From Bacteroidota bacterium (lineage in GTDB: Bacteria; Bacteroidota; Bacteroidia; Bacteroidales; F082), in NCBI GenBank assembly GCA_013203805.1, contig JABMPH010000507.1, forward strand, positions 42,666 through 106,665: 64,000 nucleotides of DNA. Reading direction: 5' to 3'. The position numbers and the translations under genes are program-made. Below the pieces are notes generated by a model that ran no database searches, was not told the origin of the DNA, and was given only the letters and a program-made list of their open reading frames with translations. Shown in pieces: positions 9,294 to 16,536 of this stretch; position 1 is the stretch's first letter, and every line of letters begins with the position of its first letter.

Positions 9294-10367
9294 ATGATTA
9301 AGAAAAATATTCTTGTTATTTACCCTGAGGAAGATGTAACTAAAATTGCGGTGTATAGAAATACCGAACCCATATTTTTAAAAACAATTCGTCATTCAGA
9401 AGATACCTTAAGTTCATTTAATCATTTCACCGAACAAATTGAACTACGGTTAAATAGCATTATAGATGAATTAGAAAACAACGGTTTACTTCTCGAAGAT
9501 ATTGAAATTGTAATGGGGCGTAGCGGCCTTATGAAGCCTGTTACACAGGGAGTTTATGAAATTACACCTAAAATGGTGGCTGATCTTAAGGAAGGAGCGA
9601 TGGGTATGCATGCCACAAATTTGGGGGGGTTAATATCTTATCATATGGCCAAAAAACTTGGCAAAAAAGCATATGTTGCTAACCCAATTGTTGTTGATGA
9701 GCTTAGTGATGTTGCTCGTATAACAGGTCATCCAAGATTCAAAAGAAAATCCATCTTCCATGCCCTAAACCATAAATTTGTTTCATCGCAATATGCCAAA
9801 TCCGTTCATCGACAATATGAAGACCTCAATTTAATTGTATGTCATATAGGCAAAGGTGGTATCTCGATAGGAGCTCATGAAAAAGGTAAGGTCGTTGATG
9901 TAAATCAGGCACATGATGGTGGTGGACCATTTTCGATAACCCGTTCGGGAACTTTGCCAATGGGGCAACTAATAGAACTATGTTTTAGTGGCGAAATGAC
10001 CAAGGATGAGGTTATGGAAATGATTACATCAAAGGGCGGATATTCAGCATATCTTGGCACATCCAATATTTCGAAAATAAACGAACGCATTGCAAATGGC
10101 GACCAGGAAGCTATGGATATTTCCTATGCATTGTCATATCAGGTTTCGAAGGAAATAGCATCTCATTACGCAACTTTAAAAGGTGAAGTTGATTGTATTA
10201 TCCTTACGGGAATTATATTTGATAGCGACCAATTTCTGAAAAATGTGAAAAGCCGACTTGCAGGTTTAGCGCCAATCGCACTATATCCAACGGTTAATGA
10301 TTTCGCTTCTCTAGCTTCATTCGGGCTTATGGTACTTAAAAACGAGGTTGAGGTTAAACAGTATTAA
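9294..10367 (+). CDS. buk: Butyrate kinase
   Basis: The enzyme interconverts butyryl-phosphate plus ADP with butyrate plus ATP in the cytoplasm. The 357-residue length and motifs fit Buk of the acetokinase (ASKHA) fold: GRSGLMKPV, MGMHATNLGG, NPIVVDELSDVARITGHP, ALNHKFV, CHIGKGGISIGAH and QAHDGGGPFSITRSGTLP. The ASKHA N-terminal phosphate loop is the NILVIYPEED segment. No phosphotransbutyrylase gene is adjacent, so the butyryl-phosphate donor must be encoded elsewhere. The gene follows icmF in the same direction but after a 380-bp gap with an inverted repeat, so cotranscription is uncertain. Branched-chain acyl kinases of the same family are a possible alternative. Confidence 0.93.
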   Translation: MIKKNILVIYPEEDVTKIAVYRNTEPIFLKTIRHSEDTLSSFNHFTEQIELRLNSIIDELENNGLLLEDIEIVMGRSGLMKPVTQGVYEITPKMVADLKEGAMGMHATNLGGLISYHMAKKLGKKAYVANPIVVDELSDVARITGHPRFKRKSIFHALNHKFVSSQYAKSVHRQYEDLNLIVCHIGKGGISIGAHEKGKVVDVNQAHDGGGPFSITRSGTLPMGQLIELCFSGEMTKDEVMEMITSKGGYSAYLGTSNISKINERIANGDQEAMDISYALSYQVSKEIASHYATLKGEVDCIILTGIIFDSDQFLKNVKSRLAGLAPIALYPTVNDFASLASFGLMVLKNEVEVKQY

Positions 10368-10488
10368 AGAATCCTCCATCAAACAAGGTGGACTTGGATT
10401 ACAACCTATGAGCGCTTTAAAAAGATACAATTACATATCTTGGAGTATTGGAGTACTGGGTTGTTGTATTGCATAAAAAGTTTAACAA

Positions 10489-10617
10489 CTATTTAAAATT
10501 TTGAAAATACATTTGGTATGGGCTCAATTTCAGCCTGTTAAGAATTCTCAGCACTCCATTATTGTTGTCATGTAAAACAATCATTACATAACCATCTTCA
10601 AGAATCTGGTCTTTAGT
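10489..10617 (-). pseudogene. Coding-like remnant in frame behind the GNAT-amidohydrolase gene
   Basis: Directly after the stop of the 10630-12354 gene, in the same minus-strand frame but behind a second stop codon, is an open stretch of about 42 codons. It begins around YLTKDQILEDGYVMIVLHDN and ends ILNRLKLSPYQMYFQNFK plus stop. Composition is protein-like, but there is no leading start codon except an internal ATG that would give 31 residues. I do not recognise the family. It may be the tail of a lost gene, a decayed C-terminal extension of the fusion protein, or a small gene with its own start. Confidence 0.4.
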
Positions 10618-10629
10618 TAAATATTATAT

Positions 10630-12354
10630 CTAAATATAAAACCCTGAGAAAAACGCTTTTGCATTTTTGCCCAGTACCTGAGTCTTATATCCACCTTCCT
10701 GCATAAACAGCGTTGGAAGTCCTAACGAACCAATTGTACGACCATTACTAACAAAGTCACTGGTCAACAACGGCCATGTGCCTGTTGGGTCACCTTTTGA
10801 AGTATCAAAACCCAGCGATACGATCAGAAAATCGGGGTTAAACTTTTTTAATCGTGCTACAGCTTTTAATAAGGTACTACTGTATATGTCGGCAGTAATA
10901 GTTTCGGGAAGGGCAAAGTTCACATTGTACCCCAATCCTTTCCCTTCGCCTTTTTCACTCTCAAATCCTGAAAAATATGGATAAGCAAAACTTGGATGAC
11001 CGTGAATTGATATAGTAAGAACATCAGCCCGGTCATAAAAAATTTGCTGTTGCCCATTACCATGGTGATAATCCATGTCAAGGATTGCAACTTTTCCATA
11101 TCGTGACAGGTAGTTTGCAGCTATGGCACTATTGTTAAAATAGCAAAACCCGCCAAATACACTTTTTTCGGCATGATGCCCCGGCGGCCGGGTTAGTACA
11201 TACGCTGCTTTTTTTCCCTGTAACAAAGCATCAGCAGCAGTTAGGGCGCAGTTAACCCCCCATCTTGCAGCCAGATATGCATTTTTATTAAGTGGCGTAA
11301 AGGTATCAATGCAATAATACCCTGCACGGACACTAAGATCCTTTGGTGGTTTTGTATTATTACGAATTGGAAATACATAGGGGTAAACTGACTTATCGGA
11401 AGCAATATTTTGAATTACGTTTTTAAAATAACTGAAATATTTAGTGTCATGTACATCGGTAATAAAATGATCAGGATATTTTTGAGCTTCATGCTGGTTA
11501 AATATTTCAAGTGGAAGAATTTCATTTAATATGTGTTTAATCCTAACGGGAGCTTCCACATATCCTCTATCCTTTACATGATGGATATCGTGTTTGTCGT
11601 TAACAATAAGAACAATATTATGCTTTCCTGAGTGCTGAATTTTTTGCGATTCGATTTTCTTTTTATGATACTTAAGTGGCCGTAGTTTAACCGGATTGTC
11701 TTTAATACTTTCTATTACTTCTCTTATGTAAGCATCAGGACAATAATCTCCATATTTACGATACAAAATTGCCTCAACAACCTTTTTTAAATAATCATCC
11801 GATATGGTACTATCACCTCCCAGGTTATCATAAACCAGATAAGGGGGGTCATTATCACCTTCTGTTACAGAGGTTTCGTATTTGGTATTAATTATTGGTC
11901 GGGCATTAAATTTTTCATAAAAAGCAAGTCGTTTTTTATTTTGCTTAAGAATTTCGGGGTCGTGGCTGAGTTGCGGATCATCGGGAAGACATTCCATAAA
12001 TATCCCACTTGCATCTACCGACCTTACTTCTTCCCTAACCCTTTCGTATAGAGCACTTCCCACACCTGACTGTCCTTTCCCGGGCACAACAGCAATATAA
12101 TCCAAATAATAAAACTGTAGATCGGGCATATGCAAAAGCAGAGCAAACCCTTTAATATTTTCGTTGTAATTGTCAGCCACAAAAAGCATTGTGTGAAACC
12201 GATATTTAAGCGGGTCAATTAACTGATCGCTTATAATATCAACCTTTTCTTTCTGGATATCATTAAACTGCTTATCTATAAGGTTTTTAACCTGTTGAAT
12301 AGCCCTTGTGTTTACTTGTAAGTAGGGATTTGATATTTTTCTAATTCTAAACAT
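10630..12354 (-). CDS. GNAT acetyltransferase fused to acetylpolyamine amidohydrolase (HDAC superfamily)
   Basis: One 574-residue polypeptide combines opposing activities. Residues about 1-150 are a GNAT acetyl-CoA transferase (IAVVPGKGQSGVGSALYERV carries the Q-x-x-G-x-G/A loop). Residues about 265-574 are a zinc deacetylase: RPPGHHAEK, FCYFNNSAIAA, LDMDYHHGNG, HGHPSFAYPYF, SLGFDTSKGDP, QEGGYKT. The zinc ligands fall at Asp428, His430 and Asp517, with the catalytic Tyr at 556. These spacings (2, 89, 39) equal those of Mycoplana ramosa acetylpolyamine amidohydrolase (Asp195, His197, Asp284, Tyr323, from memory). That favours an N-acetylated polyamine-like or lysine-like amine over an acetyl-protein substrate. 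It is the last gene of the KamA operon, 4 bp after the second GNAT gene. Domain calls are firm; the real substrate is not known. Confidence 0.9.
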   Translation of the reverse strand: MFRIRKISNPYLQVNTRAIQQVKNLIDKQFNDIQKEKVDIISDQLIDPLKYRFHTMLFVADNYNENIKGFALLLHMPDLQFYYLDYIAVVPGKGQSGVGSALYERVREEVRSVDASGIFMECLPDDPQLSHDPEILKQNKKRLAFYEKFNARPIINTKYETSVTEGDNDPPYLVYDNLGGDSTISDDYLKKVVEAILYRKYGDYCPDAYIREVIESIKDNPVKLRPLKYHKKKIESQKIQHSGKHNIVLIVNDKHDIHHVKDRGYVEAPVRIKHILNEILPLEIFNQHEAQKYPDHFITDVHDTKYFSYFKNVIQNIASDKSVYPYVFPIRNNTKPPKDLSVRAGYYCIDTFTPLNKNAYLAARWGVNCALTAADALLQGKKAAYVLTRPPGHHAEKSVFGGFCYFNNSAIAANYLSRYGKVAILDMDYHHGNGQQQIFYDRADVLTISIHGHPSFAYPYFSGFESEKGEGKGLGYNVNFALPETITADIYSSTLLKAVARLKKFNPDFLIVSLGFDTSKGDPTGTWPLLTSDFVSNGRTIGSLGLPTLFMQEGGYKTQVLGKNAKAFFSGFYI

Positions 12355-12358
12355 TGTT

Positions 12359-12856
12359 CTATTTATAAGATGGTTTTTTTACAAAAAAAACAAGGTCGTC
12401 ACCCTTATCATAATAGTCATCAAACCTGGCCTTAATCTGGTATTCGTTTGATTTGTAAAACGCCCTGGTAGGAATGTACTGCTCTCTGGATGATGTTTCG
12501 ACATAAATTCCAGTTCCTCCCTGTTTAAAAATATCTTTTTCAGTTTCCTGCAGCAACACCTTTCCAAAACTTCGATTTCTAAAATCATCGTGTACAGCAA
12601 TCCAATACATAGCGAAACTACTTACTGTCCCTGGAATTTTTCCATAACAGGTATAACCCAATACAGTATTATTGCTTTCCATAAAGATAAATTGATAACC
12701 ACTCTCCTTTCCCTTTAAAAGGAATTCGTCAACGAGTTCAACTGCAATGTCAATTTCTTCGGGGTTAAAGAAGTTGGTTGAGGTCACAATATTGCGTACG
12801 GTTTCAGAATCGGACTCAATAACATTGTTCCGATAACTAATATTTGCTAGTTCCAT
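12359..12856 (-). CDS. GNAT family N-acetyltransferase
   Basis: This 165-residue stand-alone GNAT would move an acetyl group from acetyl-CoA to an amine. The core reads MYWIAVHDDFRNRSFGKVLL (beta-4/alpha-3 with the acetyl-CoA pyrophosphate loop), followed by GGTGIYVETSSREQYIPTRAFYKSNEYQ, the usual strand-5/helix-4 region. Its start overlaps the end of the upstream ATP-grasp gene by 10 bp, and its stop is 4 bp before the fusion gene, so translational coupling is likely. It is much shorter than AblB (beta-lysine acetyltransferase) and I see no specific similarity to it. Beta-lysine or a beta-lysyl peptide is the inferred substrate from context only. Confidence 0.85.
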   Translation of the reverse strand: MELANISYRNNVIESDSETVRNIVTSTNFFNPEEIDIAVELVDEFLLKGKESGYQFIFMESNNTVLGYTCYGKIPGTVSSFAMYWIAVHDDFRNRSFGKVLLQETEKDIFKQGGTGIYVETSSREQYIPTRAFYKSNEYQIKARFDDYYDKGDDLVFFVKKPSYK

Positions 12857-13815
12857 GAATCTTCAATAATTCGATTAATAACTTCTGAAAACGAATATCC
12901 AGCTTCTTGAGTGGCGGCATAAAAACCTGCATCAGCTGATAAGCATGGGTTTGCATTAATTTCAAGTATCATAGGATTCCCATCTTCATCCACCCTAAAA
13001 TCCACACGTGCATATCCATTAAGCCCAAACAGATGCCATCTATCCAAACAAATTTGTTTAAGTTTTTGAGCTAATTCAGGATCTGACTTTTCAAGGCCAA
13101 AAACCCTGTTTGTATTGTGATATTCAAATGAGCTCTCATCCCATTTAGCACTGTAACCAATAATTTTTGGTTTTCCTTTGGGAAAGTTTTCAAAAACTAT
13201 TTCCGGAATCGGAAGTACCTCCGGTCCATTTGAGCCAGCCAATACTGATATATTAAATTCACGACCGGAAATATACTCTTCAAAAAAGTATTTTAAGCTC
13301 AAATGATTATTTAAAAACTCTTGAATTTTTTGGAGGTCACCGGGGAGAATATTCTCATCCGAAATGCCAACTGATGCATCTTCCCAAACCGGTTTGGCTA
13401 TATAATGTAAAGATGGATTAAATTTCTCAGTGGTTATATCACATATTTGCTGAGGGGTTGGCAATCCGGCAGCAAAAAGCATTTTTTTAGTGAGGGTTTT
13501 ATTGCTGGTGATATACATGCTTTCGGAACGGCAGCCTGTAAACGGGATTTTCAAATGTTCAAGCAACGATGGGGCAAAATAAATAAGCTTTCCGTCTTTA
13601 TCAAGGCTTTCAACCAGATTGAAAACAAGAGTGGGGTTTTTAAGTTGTAATTGTTCACTGGTTTTTGCCATATTCAGGCCCATAAACAACCGTTCTGTTT
13701 CATATCCTAATTCTGCGAAAGCTATGTCAACAACTCTTGCTTCATCCAGCACATCCAGCTCATCCTGGGTCGGATTAACTGTTAACTCATTTATTAAAAT
13801 AACAACCTTTTTCAT
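12847..13815 (-). CDS. ATP-grasp ligase (D-Ala-D-Ala ligase-like), second of pair
   Basis: This is a 322-residue ATP-grasp enzyme of the Ddl-like group, expected to form a peptide or amide bond through an acyl-phosphate. The N-terminal substrate half is residues 1 to about 95 (VVILINEL at the start, NPTLVFNLVESLD). The ATP-binding part follows: TSNKTLTKKMLFAAGLPTPQ, IAKPVWEDASVGI, EEYISGREFNISVLAG. The metal-binding end is ARVDFRVDEDGNPMILEINANP. The tail CLSADAGFYAATQEAGYSF differs from true Ddl, so a cell-wall role is unlikely. It lies 8 bp after the other ATP-grasp gene and overlaps the GNAT gene. Two different ligases in one operon imply two ligation steps, or a ligase pair with distinct partners. 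Confidence 0.86.
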   Translation of the reverse strand: MKKVVILINELTVNPTQDELDVLDEARVVDIAFAELGYETERLFMGLNMAKTSEQLQLKNPTLVFNLVESLDKDGKLIYFAPSLLEHLKIPFTGCRSESMYITSNKTLTKKMLFAAGLPTPQQICDITTEKFNPSLHYIAKPVWEDASVGISDENILPGDLQKIQEFLNNHLSLKYFFEEYISGREFNISVLAGSNGPEVLPIPEIVFENFPKGKPKIIGYSAKWDESSFEYHNTNRVFGLEKSDPELAQKLKQICLDRWHLFGLNGYARVDFRVDEDGNPMILEINANPCLSADAGFYAATQEAGYSFSEVINRIIEDSWN

Positions 13816-13823
13816 CTGTTTAA

Positions 13824-14801
13824 CTAACTACGAACCTTTTTAACTGCTGAATCCATAATCATACTCATAAGCTCCAAATATGGAATTCCAACTAAATTAC
13901 ATAGTATTGGCAAATCAGAATGTTCAGGGTGTAATCCTGCCAATGGGTTTATTTCAATAAAGTTGGGAATGCCATTTCCATCCATACGAATATCTGTCCT
14001 GCCCCCATCTTCACAACCCAATAATTTGTAAGTTTCCAAAGCCAGGGCTTCACATGCATCCTTATCAGTTCCAAACGTTGGTTTATATTCAATTAGTGTT
14101 TCACATTGCTCCTTATTAATATAAGAATAGACATTCTTTTCAGCGTTGTCTTTTAGTACAATTTCCATTGTCCCTACCGCCTTTGCTTCACTACCGGTTC
14201 CAACAATACCAACCGTAAATTCACGGCCACTTAAATAGGTTTCAACAAGTACTGGTTGGTTGTATTCAGAGAGAAGAAATCTGCATTGGGCTTCCAACTC
14301 TTCTATATTGTTAATAACAGAATTACCATTAATTCCTTTTCCCGTACCTTCTGCAACCGGTTTTGCAAAAAGAGGAAAAGGAAGATTTATTTTACCAATA
14401 TCATTGGGATTAACTACAACAAAAAAATCGGGAGTAGCCAGTCCTGCATCCCTTATCACCCTTTTGGTAAGGCCTTTATCGAGAGTAAGCGTTAATACCA
14501 ACGGGGAAGAAAATACGTAGGGAATATTGTAAGCATCCAATAACGCTGGAACCTGTGCTTCGCGACCAACTCCGTACATTCCTTCACAAATATTAAAAAC
14601 TAAATCCCATGTATGACCTTTGGATAAACGCCCTACCAATTGTTTTAAATGACCAATCCTTTCGGTCTGAAAATTTAGTTTATTCAATGTGCTTTCTATT
14701 GCGTCGATTGTACCCTCCTGATCGAATTCAGCTGTCTCATCTTCTGTGAAGCCCAAGGCAAGGTATTCAGAACGCAAATCATATGTAATACCAATTTTCA
14801 T
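13824..14801 (-). CDS. ATP-grasp ligase (D-Ala-D-Ala ligase-like), first of pair
   Basis: This 325-residue ATP-grasp ligase is only distantly similar to its neighbour. It starts MKIGITYDLRSEY. The N-terminal half contains FNICEGMYGVGREAQVPALLD (compare the HGxxGE region of Ddl). The ATP-grasp part contains DKGLTKRVIRDAGLATPDF, LFAKPVAEGTGKGI, VETYLSGREFTVGIVG and GGRTDIRMDGNGIPNFIEINPLAGLHPEHSDLP. The last block carries the metal-binding acidic and Asn residues. In true Ddl that end reads NTLPGMT, so the acceptor differs. It sits 73 bp downstream of the aminomutase gene and 8 bp before the next ligase. A beta-lysine carboxyl or amine is a reasonable guess for one substrate, from context. Confidence 0.87.
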   Translation of the reverse strand: MKIGITYDLRSEYLALGFTEDETAEFDQEGTIDAIESTLNKLNFQTERIGHLKQLVGRLSKGHTWDLVFNICEGMYGVGREAQVPALLDAYNIPYVFSSPLVLTLTLDKGLTKRVIRDAGLATPDFFVVVNPNDIGKINLPFPLFAKPVAEGTGKGINGNSVINNIEELEAQCRFLLSEYNQPVLVETYLSGREFTVGIVGTGSEAKAVGTMEIVLKDNAEKNVYSYINKEQCETLIEYKPTFGTDKDACEALALETYKLLGCEDGGRTDIRMDGNGIPNFIEINPLAGLHPEHSDLPILCNLVGIPYLELMSMIMDSAVKKVRS

Positions 14802-14874
14802 TATAAATTGATTTATTAGATGTTATTGATTGTTATGTAAAAACAGTTAGTATCGATCTCCTGATATCTTATAG

Positions 14875-16137
14875 TTAAGTATAATCAGGGTATCTAAAAA
14901 TTTTGTTTTCATAGTTGCGCAATACAACGTCGCCATTCTCTTTTCCCACAACGTAATCTGGCAGAAGCGGTATCTTACCACCCCCTTTTGGCGCATCAAT
15001 TACAAACTGTGGGATTGCATAGCCCGACGTAAAGCCACGTAGTCCACGTATGATTTTTAGTCCATCTTCCACTTTTGTGCGGAAATGTGCCGATCCGGGA
15101 ATTGGGTCACATTGATACAAATAGTAAGGACGCACCCGTACTTTTAGGAGTTCATGGGTAAGTTTTTTATATACCTCCACGCTATTGTTAATGCCCTTCA
15201 TCAACACAGTTTGGCTTCCAAGCGGTATTCCGGCATCGGCAAGCCTGTTGCAAGCCTCCCTGGTTTCCGGAGTCAGTTCAGAAGGATGTGTAAAGTGTAC
15301 ACTCATAAATACAGGGTGGTACTTTTTTATCATCTGAACCAGTGCGGGTGTTATCCTCATTGGCAAAACAGCAGGAACTTTTGTCCCTATCCTTATAAAT
15401 TCCACATGCTCTATGGCACGTAGTCCCGAAAGTATATATTCTAACCTGTTGTCTTCCAATGTCAATGGGTCACCACCTGATATAATCACGTCACGTATTT
15501 CGGTATGCTGACGGATATAGTCAATTGCATTATCTATTTCGGAAGTACGCGAATGCATCTTCTCTTTTTTTGACACCATGTGCGAACGAGTACAATACCT
15601 GCAAAAGGCAGAGCAAAATCCTGTTACAAGAAAAAGAGCCCTATCGGGGTAACGATGTATTATTAACGGAACCGGGCTGTCATGCTCCTCTCCTAACGGA
15701 TCGGATTCCTCACCTGGCGACACAACCAACTCGTTTAAAACCGGCACCATTGTTTTGCGAAGCGGTTGTAGTGAATCGTCAGCATCAAGTAAACTAGCAT
15801 AATATGGTGTGATGCGAATGGGTAGGTTTAACGATTGTTCCTTAAACCCTTTCTCATCTTCCGAAAGATTTATAATCTTTTCAAGCTTACTAAATGATGT
15901 ATAGCTATTACGAATTTGCCACTTCCAGTCAGTCCATTCTGCAAGTGATACTCCTGGGAAATTTCGATCCCTAAAGGACAATGAATTATCAGATACCGCA
16001 AATCCGGTATAATTTAATTCTAAAGAAGGTTCAGTTAATTTTTGTAATCTTTCAGTGAGCACGCTGAAAGGCGGCGGTTCGTCAATAACCTCATACAACG
16101 AAGAAGAAATCGACATTTGTGTTTTTTTAGTTTTCAT
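14875..16137 (-). CDS. kamA: Lysine 2,3-aminomutase family radical SAM enzyme
   Basis: This radical-SAM, PLP-dependent enzyme would move the alpha-amino group of L-lysine to the beta position, giving beta-lysine. The 420-residue protein has the 4Fe-4S motif CSAFCRYC (Cys175, 179, 182) and GGDP near 221. Asp344 (YQCD), Asp381 (VIDAP) and Lys388 (KGGGK) are all present. Their spacing (37 and 7) equals that of Asp293, Asp330 and Lys337 in the Clostridium subterminale enzyme, where the two Asp bind the lysine side-chain amine and the Lys holds PLP. Glutamate 2,3-aminomutases replace these Asp, and EpmB is shorter and different there, so lysine is the best call. It is the first gene of a five-gene operon and has a candidate -7 box at 16238-16245. 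Confidence 0.92.
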   Translation of the reverse strand: MKTKKTQMSISSSLYEVIDEPPPFSVLTERLQKLTEPSLELNYTGFAVSDNSLSFRDRNFPGVSLAEWTDWKWQIRNSYTSFSKLEKIINLSEDEKGFKEQSLNLPIRITPYYASLLDADDSLQPLRKTMVPVLNELVVSPGEESDPLGEEHDSPVPLIIHRYPDRALFLVTGFCSAFCRYCTRSHMVSKKEKMHSRTSEIDNAIDYIRQHTEIRDVIISGGDPLTLEDNRLEYILSGLRAIEHVEFIRIGTKVPAVLPMRITPALVQMIKKYHPVFMSVHFTHPSELTPETREACNRLADAGIPLGSQTVLMKGINNSVEVYKKLTHELLKVRVRPYYLYQCDPIPGSAHFRTKVEDGLKIIRGLRGFTSGYAIPQFVIDAPKGGGKIPLLPDYVVGKENGDVVLRNYENKIFRYPDYT

Positions 16138-16536
16138 CTCAACTAAGAGAAAATAATTGTTTTAATTTGTTAATATTAAACTTTATTTGTAACATAAAAA
16201 TATGTTGCAATATTATATCATTTTTGAATTAAACTATCAAAAATAAAATTATTTTTCATATTTATACTGTGTTGATTTTTAGTTATTTATACTGTGTTAT
16301 TTTTAGAGATGGCAATGTTAAATTTTTAAAGGTTAAAAAAAAACAGTAGCAATGATACTAAAGCCATCATCAATGTAAAAAAGTAGTATTATTTGCCCTT
16401 AAAAATTGAAGCGTAGTAGATGGGAAATTTTAAATATACATTACAACAACTATTTTCTAAACTCTATAAATTAGTCTAATTTTGGTGTTGTAATAAAAAG
16501 ATTAATTTAAAAAAAGTAAAGAAAAATAATTAAGAC
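16138..16536. promoter_or_regulatory. Divergent intergenic region between kamA and the 816-residue gene, with direct repeats
   Basis: This 399-bp AT-rich gap has no gene. Facing kamA, CAAAAATA at 16238-16245 reads TATTTTTG on the minus strand and fits TAnnTTTG. Immediately upstream of it sit two copies of TATTTATACTGTGTT(G)ATTTTTAG, at 16259-16282 and 16284-16306, differing by one base insertion. They would cover the -33 region of a kamA promoter, so they are candidate operator half-sites. Facing the other way, TAATTTTG at 16477-16484 could serve the gene starting at 16537. I do not recognise the binding protein. Confidence 0.5.

Noticed and set aside
12847..14801. The two ATP-grasp genes as true D-alanine-D-alanine ligases
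   Set aside because: The C-terminal substrate-binding loops differ from Ddl and from each other, and the operon context is amino acid modification, not cell-wall synthesis.
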